Assembly: GCA_959605475.1 (NCBI GenBank)
Contig: CAUHFS010000003.1
Span: 1-62,357 of the forward strand
DNA length: 62,357 bases
DNA from: an uncultured Collinsella sp.
Lineage (GTDB): Bacteria; Actinomycetota; Coriobacteriia; Coriobacteriales; Coriobacteriaceae
Direction of reading: 5' to 3'
Shown: in pieces, positions 57,489-62,357 of the stretch
Numbering within the stretch: the first letter of the stretch is position 1
How the letters are laid out: every line of letters begins with the position of its first letter
Notes under the pieces: generated by a model
What the model was told of the DNA's origin: nothing
What the model saw: the letters and a program-made list of their open reading frames with translations, nothing else
Database searches by the model: none
Translations under genes and position numbers: made by a program

Positions 57489-59790
57489 GCAGACCAGCTC
57501 CCTTCAGAGCATCGGTAAGTGCAGCGCGCGTGTCGTTGGCCATGGGGCATAACGGCATGCGGTAGTTTGCCTCGATCATACCCATCTGAGCGAGCGCTTC
57601 TTTAACGGGGATGGGGTTGACCTCACGAAAGAGGGCGTTGATGAGCGGCTGGCCGGCAATTTGGATGTCGCGGGCACGTGCCACGTCACCGTCCAGATAG
57701 GCACGGCACATGTCATGCACGAGCTGCGGCTGAACGTCGGCCCACACGCTGATGGTGCCCGAGGCGCCCAGGCTCATGAGCGGCACGGTGAGCGCGTCCT
57801 CGCCCGAGTACATGCGGAAGTCGTCGGACAGCAGGTGGGCAATCTTGGCCGCGTAGGCGACGTTGCCCGAGGCTTCCTTAATACCCATGATGTTGGGGTG
57901 TGCGGCCAAGCGCTCTACGTTGTGCTCGCTGATGCTGCAGCCGCAGCGGCCGGGGATGTTGTACAGGATGCAGGGGATGTCCACGGCGTCGGCGACGGTC
58001 TTAAAGTGCCGATAGATACCCTCTTCATTGGACTTGTTGTAGTAGGGGGTGATGAGCAGCAGGCCGTCGGCCCCCAAGCCCTGGTAGGTGAGCGACTTGG
58101 TGAGCATGGTCTGCGTAGAGTTGGAGCCCGAGCCGGCAATGACGGGGACGCGGCCTGCAACCTGCTTGACCACGGCGGCGACAACGGAGTTGTCCTCGTC
58201 ATCGGTCATCGTGGCGCTCTCGCCGGTGGTGCCCAGGGTGAGGATGGCGTCGGTGCCGTTTTGCAGGTGGAAATCGATAAGGCGCTCGAGCGCGTCAAAG
58301 TCGACACTGCCGTCCTTTTTAAATGGTGTGACGAGGGCGACGATCGAGCCCTCGAGGTTGCGGACATCCATATTCTTCTCCTTCGCTTCTGAGATCTGGA
58401 TGCGCTTGTTCCATTGGGCGGCGACGGCCAGGCGCTCGTCCTGGGCGCGACGACGGGCGCTTTCGGCGCGCGACTTTGCCAGCAGCTCGCGGCCGCACGG
58501 CAGCACGTCGAGCGTGGCAAAATAATCGCCCGGGCGCTCGGCGCGGCGGATGAGGTCGGCCGAGCCATCGGGGCGCAGCAGGACCTCGGCGGAGCGCAGA
58601 CGGCCGTTGTAGTTGTAGCCCATGGAGTAGCCATGCGCGCCGGTATCGTGGATCACGAGCACATCACCCATGTCGATCTGCGGTAGCTCGCGGTCGATGG
58701 CGAACTTATCGTTGTTCTCGCACAAGTTGCCCGTGATGTCATACGTGTTCGTGACCGGTGCTGTGGTCTTGTCAGGGCCACCCGGCTGTCCCATCACCGT
58801 AATGTGGTGGTAGGCACCATACATAGCGGGACGAATGAGGTCGACGGCGCTTGCGTCCACGCCGATATAGTCCTTGTAGATCTGCTTTTCGTGGATGGCC
58901 TTAGTGACCAGGCAGCCGTGGGGGCCCATCATAAAGCGGCCCATCTCGGTGTAGATCGCCACATCGCTCATGCCGGCGGCGACCAGAATCTCGTCGTAGG
59001 CTGCGTGTACGCCCTCGCCGATGGCGTGGATGTCGTTAGCCTGCTGTTCGGGTAGGTAGGGGATGCCCACACCGCCGGACAGATTGATAAAGGCGGCATG
59101 TGCGCCGGTCTCGCGCTCCAGGCGCACGGCAAGCTCAAAAAGGATGCGTGCGAGCTTGGGATAGTAGTCGTTCGTGACGGTATTGCTGGCAAGGAAGGCA
59201 TGGATGCCAAAATTCTCGGCGCCCTTGGCCTTGAGCATGCGGAAGGCCTCGAAGAGCTGCTCGGTGGTCATGCCGTACTTGGAGTCGCCGGGGTTATCCA
59301 TGATGCCGTTGGAGAGCTGGAACAGGCCGCCCGGATTAAAGCGGCAGCTTACCGTCTTGGGGATGGGGCCCGCGACGCGCTCAAAGAACTCGATATGGCT
59401 TATGTCGTCAAAGTTGACGATGGCGCCCAGTTTATCTGCAAGGGTAAAATCCGCCGCCGGCGTGTCGTTGGACGAGAACATGATGTCGTGGCCGGTGATA
59501 CCCAGCGAGCGGGCAATCATGAGCTCGGTATAGCTCGAGCAATCGCAGCCGCAGCCGTATTCGTTGAGAATGGAGATGAGCACCGGGTTGGGGTTGGCCT
59601 TGACGGCAAAGTATTCCTTAAAGCCCGGGTTCCATGCAAAAGCGTCGCGCACTTCTTGCATGTTGCGGCGGATGCCCGCCTCGTCGTATAGATGAAATGG
59701 CGTGGGGAACTGCTCGACGATATGCTCGAGCGTCTCCTTGTCCACAAACGGCTGCTTGGCCGCATATGCCTCGTTGGGGGTCAATGCCAT
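57481..59790 (-). CDS. lysA-dapA: LysA-DapA fusion: diaminopimelate decarboxylase / 4-hydroxy-tetrahydrodipicolinate synthase
   Basis: One 769-codon frame joins the last and first committed enzymes of lysine synthesis. Residues 1 to about 440 are a PLP decarboxylase (Lys64 in EYFAVKANPNPV, INLSGGVGIPYLPE, YTEMGRFMMGPHGC, VIHDTGAHGYSMGYNYNGR). A charged linker of about 35 residues follows. Residues 474-769 are DapA (GSIVALVTPFKKDG, LTLGTTGESATM, LYNIPGRCG, Schiff-base Lys in IMGIKEASGN). An ATG at 58371 preceded by GAAGGAG opens the DapA part, so free DapA may also be made. A lysine riboswitch precedes the gene. Confidence 0.92.
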   Translation of the reverse strand: MALTPNEAYAAKQPFVDKETLEHIVEQFPTPFHLYDEAGIRRNMQEVRDAFAWNPGFKEYFAVKANPNPVLISILNEYGCGCDCSSYTELMIARSLGITGHDIMFSSNDTPAADFTLADKLGAIVNFDDISHIEFFERVAGPIPKTVSCRFNPGGLFQLSNGIMDNPGDSKYGMTTEQLFEAFRMLKAKGAENFGIHAFLASNTVTNDYYPKLARILFELAVRLERETGAHAAFINLSGGVGIPYLPEQQANDIHAIGEGVHAAYDEILVAAGMSDVAIYTEMGRFMMGPHGCLVTKAIHEKQIYKDYIGVDASAVDLIRPAMYGAYHHITVMGQPGGPDKTTAPVTNTYDITGNLCENNDKFAIDRELPQIDMGDVLVIHDTGAHGYSMGYNYNGRLRSAEVLLRPDGSADLIRRAERPGDYFATLDVLPCGRELLAKSRAESARRRAQDERLAVAAQWNKRIQISEAKEKNMDVRNLEGSIVALVTPFKKDGSVDFDALERLIDFHLQNGTDAILTLGTTGESATMTDDEDNSVVAAVVKQVAGRVPVIAGSGSNSTQTMLTKSLTYQGLGADGLLLITPYYNKSNEEGIYRHFKTVADAVDIPCILYNIPGRCGCSISEHNVERLAAHPNIMGIKEASGNVAYAAKIAHLLSDDFRMYSGEDALTVPLMSLGASGTISVWADVQPQLVHDMCRAYLDGDVARARDIQIAGQPLINALFREVNPIPVKEALAQMGMIEANYRMPLCPMANDTRAALTDALKGAGLLD

Positions 59791-59803
59791 GTCCCGTAAA
59801 CCT

Positions 59804-59868
59804 CGCTATCCAGACGGCGCCATCTGCGCATCGAATCCGCATAACGTGGACCCAATGTCCGGATAGCG
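59804..59868 (-). promoter_or_regulatory. Riboswitch expression stem sequestering the lysA ribosome site
   Basis: On the minus strand, CGCTATCCGGAC (59857-59868) pairs with GTCTGGATAGCG (59804-59815), whose end overlaps the GAGG ribosome site before the start codon. No T-run is present, so control is probably at translation. Confidence 0.6.
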
Positions 59869-59879
59869 CTCCCGCATTG

Positions 59880-60022
59880 CTGCAGACAGTCCTGCGGGTG
59901 TTTCCCGCAGGCCCACCAGGCTGTTCGTGCCCGAAAAACCCAGTTCGGCGGGTTTCGCCTCCCCACGGGGTCAAAGCCTGCCGGCTCGCCCGCGGCTCTT
60001 CGTGCCCGCGCCTCTATCAAGT
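59880..60022 (-). promoter_or_regulatory. Lysine riboswitch (L-box)
   Basis: The minus-strand leader reads, in order, GATAGAGGCGCG, a GC-rich stem, GGGGAGGCGAAACCCGCCGAA, GGGCACGAACAGCCTGG, CCTGCGGGAAACACCCGCAGG and GGACTGTC. These are the conserved core pieces of lysine riboswitches in the right order and spacing. Farther upstream (60023-60100) lies an AT-rich promoter region shared with the divergent gene. Confidence 0.82.
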
Positions 60023-60170
60023 AGTAAAGACCCTACCACGTTGCACTTTACCAAACAAGAGTATTCGTATATAACGTTTAAAAAATGCAGGGATATGCTG
60101 GAAATAAGGGTGTGGCAATCTTGCGGCACAATAAGATGGCAACTGGCGTGCACCTATGAAAGGAACCTTT

Positions 60171-61358
60171 ATGACCGAGCTCCAAGAACTCCGCCGCTAT
60201 CGGCGCGACTTGCACAGGATCCCGGAGCTCGACTTCGATCTCCCGCAAACCATCGCCTATATCGAGGGCGTGTTGGCGCCGCTCGCCTGCGAGGTGACCC
60301 ATCCGTGTCCCAGCTGCGTCTGCGCTTTCTTCGATGCCGGCACGGGCGCCGCGCGTGCTACGGCGATTCGCGCCGACATGGATGCGCTGGCCATCGCGGA
60401 GGCGACGGGAGCTGGTTTTGCCTCGACCCACCCCGGCAAAATGCACGCGTGCGGACACGATGGACACATGGCCATGGCGCTTGCGGCGGCGACCTTTGTC
60501 GACCGCACGATTCGCGAGCGGCCGGGCGCCATTAGACACAACGTGCTCTTTGTGTTCCAGCCGGCCGAGGAGACGACCGGCGGCGCCAAGACAGTGTGCG
60601 AGAGCGGCGTGTTCGAGCGCTATGGTGCCGACCGCATCTTCGGCTTCCATGTGTGGCCCGATTTGCCTGCCGGTACGTTGGCGAGCTGTCCCGGTCCGCT
60701 GCTAGCGCGTTCGAGCGAGACACATGTGCATATTCACGGGACGAGCATCCATATCGCTAAGACCTACGGCGTTCCGGTCGAGGAGTCGCACGACGCGGCG
60801 CTGGCGGCTGCCAAGTTCTTGGTTGCCGAGCGCGAGCTGATGGACGAGTTGGGTACCGATGAGCCCTGCATTGGCAAGTTCGGCCTGCTGCAGGCCGGCA
60901 CCGTCTGCAATGCGGTGGCGGGGGAGGCCCATGTGGCTGGCAGCCTGCGCGTGTTTACGGACGGCATGTTCGACCGCGCGCGCGAAGGCGTGCGCCGCGT
61001 GTTGGACGAGGCCTGCGCTGCAACAGGCTGTACGTACGATCTCGACTTTGCCGAGGGCTATCCGCCAGTCGATAACGACCCCGAGCTGTTTGCCTGCATT
61101 GCGCCCGCCTTGTCCGAGCTGCAACTTGTGGATGAGCCGCTGCTGATCGCCGAGGACTTTGCGTTCTATCAGCGTCATCTGCCGGGCGTGTTCTTCTTGC
61201 TGGGCACGGGCGTGCCGGAGGGTCAAGAAAACCCGAGCGATTCGGATGGCTGTCCCGCCTATGCCGCGAGCGCTCTGCATACTGATACCATGCTCTTTGA
61301 CGAGGAAATCCTACTCAAGGGCCTCGATGTCTACAAACGATTGCTTTTGCTTGGTTAA
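60171..61358 (+). CDS. M20-family amidohydrolase (probable N-acetyl-DAP/amino-acid deacetylase)
   Basis: The 395-residue metallopeptidase-fold enzyme of the hippurate hydrolase/DapL-type group has RRDLHRIPELDFDLPQT, ATAIRADMDALAI, HPGKMHACGHDGHMAMAL (metal), FVFQPAEETTGGAKTV (Glu-Glu), FGFHVWPDLPAG and LIAEDFAFYQRHLPGVFFLLG. Divergent from the DAP operon and next to its riboswitch leader, it could remove the acetyl group that DapH adds, but peptide or amino-acid substrates are equally possible. ATG at 60171 follows AAAGGA; ATG 60156 overlaps that site. Confidence 0.86.
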   Translation: MTELQELRRYRRDLHRIPELDFDLPQTIAYIEGVLAPLACEVTHPCPSCVCAFFDAGTGAARATAIRADMDALAIAEATGAGFASTHPGKMHACGHDGHMAMALAAATFVDRTIRERPGAIRHNVLFVFQPAEETTGGAKTVCESGVFERYGADRIFGFHVWPDLPAGTLASCPGPLLARSSETHVHIHGTSIHIAKTYGVPVEESHDAALAAAKFLVAERELMDELGTDEPCIGKFGLLQAGTVCNAVAGEAHVAGSLRVFTDGMFDRAREGVRRVLDEACAATGCTYDLDFAEGYPPVDNDPELFACIAPALSELQLVDEPLLIAEDFAFYQRHLPGVFFLLGTGVPEGQENPSDSDGCPAYAASALHTDTMLFDEEILLKGLDVYKRLLLLG

Positions 61359-61387
61359 TCGACGCGGGCGCATGTTCTCGAAAAAAG

Positions 61388-61401
61388 CGAACATATGTAC
61401 G
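61388..61401 (+). promoter_or_regulatory. LexA-like SOS box before the higBA locus
   Basis: CGAACATATGTACG differs by one base from the Gram-positive LexA palindrome. It lies immediately upstream of a TATAAT -10 sequence (61403-61408), so a bound repressor would cover the promoter. Confidence 0.6.
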
Positions 61402-61463
61402 GTATAATAGAGATGTAAGTCTATAGAAACGTTTGACGTTATTAACGTAAGGCGATACTATGA

Positions 61464-61550
61464 TTGCATCGTAATGAGCGCTATCGGGTCTGTTTTGAGT
61501 GGAGACAGGGGATGGCTTGGAATGTCGAAAGCGTCGATTATCACAAGTGA
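61464..61550 (+). pseudogene. higB toxin, internally deleted
   Basis: After an ATG that runs into stops (61460), a frame from 61464 to TGA 61550 encodes the end of a HigB/RelE toxin: NERYRVCFEW, then WNVESVDYHK. About 60 codons between start and this tail are missing, and the junction is out of frame. Confidence 0.65.
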
Positions 61551-61863
61551 TGAGACTGCGTCCGATTTGCTGCCGCCGGTGACTCCTGGTGAGCTTCTCA
61601 AAGAGGAATTTCTTGTCCCTATGGGTATTTCTCAATATCGCCTTGCTAAGGAGACTGGGATTCCGGCTCAACGCATTGGGCAGATTATCTTGGGGAGGCG
61701 TCGTGTGACGGCCGACACCGACCTTCGCCTTTGCCGCTACTTTGGCCTGACGGATGGTTATTGGCTGCGCGCCCAGATGGCGTTTGATCTCGAGGCGGAG
61801 AAGAGGCGCATCGAACCGGAACTGGATAAGATCGTTCCTGTCCAGCAGGCTATCGCATTGTAG
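61522..61863 (+). CDS. higA: HigA-family antitoxin (XRE-type)
   Basis: The 113-residue protein has the HigA opening LLPPVTPGELLKEEFLVPMGISQYRLAKETGIPAQRIGQIILGRRRVTADTDLRLCRYFGL, a helix-turn-helix. WLRAQMAFDLEAEKRRIEPELD follows. The reading frame overlaps the end of the higB remnant, as in intact higBA operons. With the toxin destroyed it survives as an orphan and could still regulate itself. The start is uncertain; ATG 61522 has CAGGGG upstream. Confidence 0.85.
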   Translation: MSKASIITSDETASDLLPPVTPGELLKEEFLVPMGISQYRLAKETGIPAQRIGQIILGRRRVTADTDLRLCRYFGLTDGYWLRAQMAFDLEAEKRRIEPELDKIVPVQQAIAL

Positions 61864-61886
61864 GGTTCAAAGATGTTGAGGTTGGA

Positions 61887-62057
61887 GTGACGATTTGGCT
61901 TTGCCGCAATCGCGAGCAACGCCGTGCCGACGGTAAAACCAATGTCGGCTGGGTCGTCTTCCTGATCATTGCGTACCCGCTGAGTGTCAGTTACCTGGTG
62001 TTCTTTGTCCTGTTGATGATCAGTGCCTTTACCGGGAAATCCGTCACGGTGGGATAG
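61887..62057 (+). CDS. Small membrane protein, unknown
   Basis: GTG at 61887, five bases after GAGG, opens a 56-codon frame. It has a charged N terminus (CRNREQRRADGKTN) and one long hydrophobic segment (WVVFLIIAYPLSVSYLVFF...), ending at TAG. I recognise no family. It could be the truncated front of a larger membrane protein. Confidence 0.45.
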   Translation: MTIWLCRNREQRRADGKTNVGWVVFLIIAYPLSVSYLVFFVLLMISAFTGKSVTVG

Positions 62058-62357
62058 GCTTCGACGAGCTTCTTGAGGGTGAAGCGAGGGAGCAGACTCT
62101 GAATGAACCGTGCCCCGCATCAACAAGTTTCATTTGTTGCGTAGCAATCCGAATGTGCAAGCGCTTGGCGTGAGAGCACCGCCGCCAGCAACGCAGGGAT
62201 ACAGGTCGCGATCGCCAGCTTCCGTTCCAGCTCATCGCAAAAGCGCGTCAACGTCGCGCCTGACCACGGCCATTTCCTGCTCGAGTTTGTAGGCTCGCTT
62301 GATTATTTTACATTGCATCAGTTCTGTTTTTCATAGCGTCAGCTATTGGCTTTACGA
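62058..62357. other. Right-edge stretch without a clear gene
   Basis: Short frames exist on both strands, but none has a convincing ribosome site or recognisable motif. The last 60 bases become AT-rich, as in an intergenic region. It may contain decayed coding DNA; the window edge prevents a decision. Confidence 0.3.

Noticed and set aside
56058..57518. Long plus-strand frame opposite dapB and dapH
   Set aside because: Gly/Asp/Val-rich shadow of the hexapeptide repeats and dapB; the real genes are on the minus strand.
59098..59691. Plus-strand frame opposite the LysA part
   Set aside because: Antisense of conserved decarboxylase motifs.
1..62357. CRISPR arrays, tRNA or rRNA genes
   Set aside because: No regularly spaced repeats were seen. 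GGTTCGA-type T-loop matches (for example near 11720 and 54903) lie inside genes and have no cloverleaf.

Overview
This 62.4-kb window comes from a GC-rich (about 60%) bacterial chromosome. Gene content and codon style fit the Actinomycetota class Coriobacteriia, most likely Collinsella or a close gut relative. That placement is an inference from protein resemblance (DUF3793 beside a flavodoxin, FrlB/FrlC/FrlD genes, VirD4-ClpP mobile genes, and an amino-acid/PTS-based anaerobic metabolism); no rRNA or tRNA is present to confirm it. Both window edges cut through sequence: the left edge lies inside an O-acetylhomoserine sulfhydrylase gene.

Layout. 1-7.2 kb: metY end, a secreted Coriobacteria-type protein, a ketopantoate-reductase-like gene, a truncated cyclase remnant, an Fe-S aldo/keto reductase, a Gfo/Idh/MocA oxidoreductase and endonuclease IV. 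The last two genes are each preceded by one copy of a covarying palindromic repeat. 7.3-10.4 kb: a polar amino-acid ABC transporter (lipoprotein, permease with an unusual extracytoplasmic domain, ATPase). 10.5-15 kb: flavodoxin/DUF3793, a membrane-anchored HMA metal-binding protein behind a CsoR-like operator, and a YolD plus Y-family polymerase operon behind two LexA-like boxes. 15.2-22.1 kb: pgi, then a 3.5-kb mobilisable-element remnant (VirD4-like coupling protein, ClpP-like protease, unknown protein). The remnant is bounded by a second copy of the pgi 3' end and its terminator, and is followed by an IS110-family (IS1111-like) insertion sequence. 22.2-24.6 kb: deoC and two HAD phosphatases. 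24.7-35.1 kb: a GntR-controlled gene cluster that looks like Amadori-compound (fructosamine) catabolism: YfcC-type transporter, two amidohydrolases with altered metal motifs, FrlC-, FrlB- and two FrlD-like enzymes, and a UPF0047 protein. It ends in an IS3 remnant and a chimeric BtpA/FGGY-kinase pseudogene. 35.2-42.2 kb: TatD, TcdA, an SdpR/SdpI pair, EttA and two lineage-specific low-complexity proteins. 42.5-47.3 kb: an antiterminator/PTS pair with a leader terminator, a neutral-ceramidase-like protein and an AEC transporter. 47.5-55.8 kb: a DUF4160 pair, nadE, an aminotransferase, ldh, a DUF2974 hydrolase flanked by a short palindromic repeat, a nucleoid-associated protein and a Phd/RelE toxin-antitoxin pair. 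55.8-61.4 kb: a long nested hairpin element, then the lysine/diaminopimelate operon lysA::dapA-dapB-dapH under a lysine riboswitch, with a divergent M20 deacetylase. 61.4-62.4 kb: a higBA locus whose toxin gene has lost its middle, behind a LexA-like box.

How it works together. The best-integrated modules are (a) the acetylase-branch DAP/lysine pathway with its riboswitch and a LysA-DapA fusion; (b) the fructosamine cluster with a perfect-palindrome operator before the transporter gene; (c) the antiterminator-controlled PTS unit; and (d) accretion and decay of mobile DNA at the pgi 3' end. All functional statements rest on reading motifs and family resemblance by eye; no database search was run.
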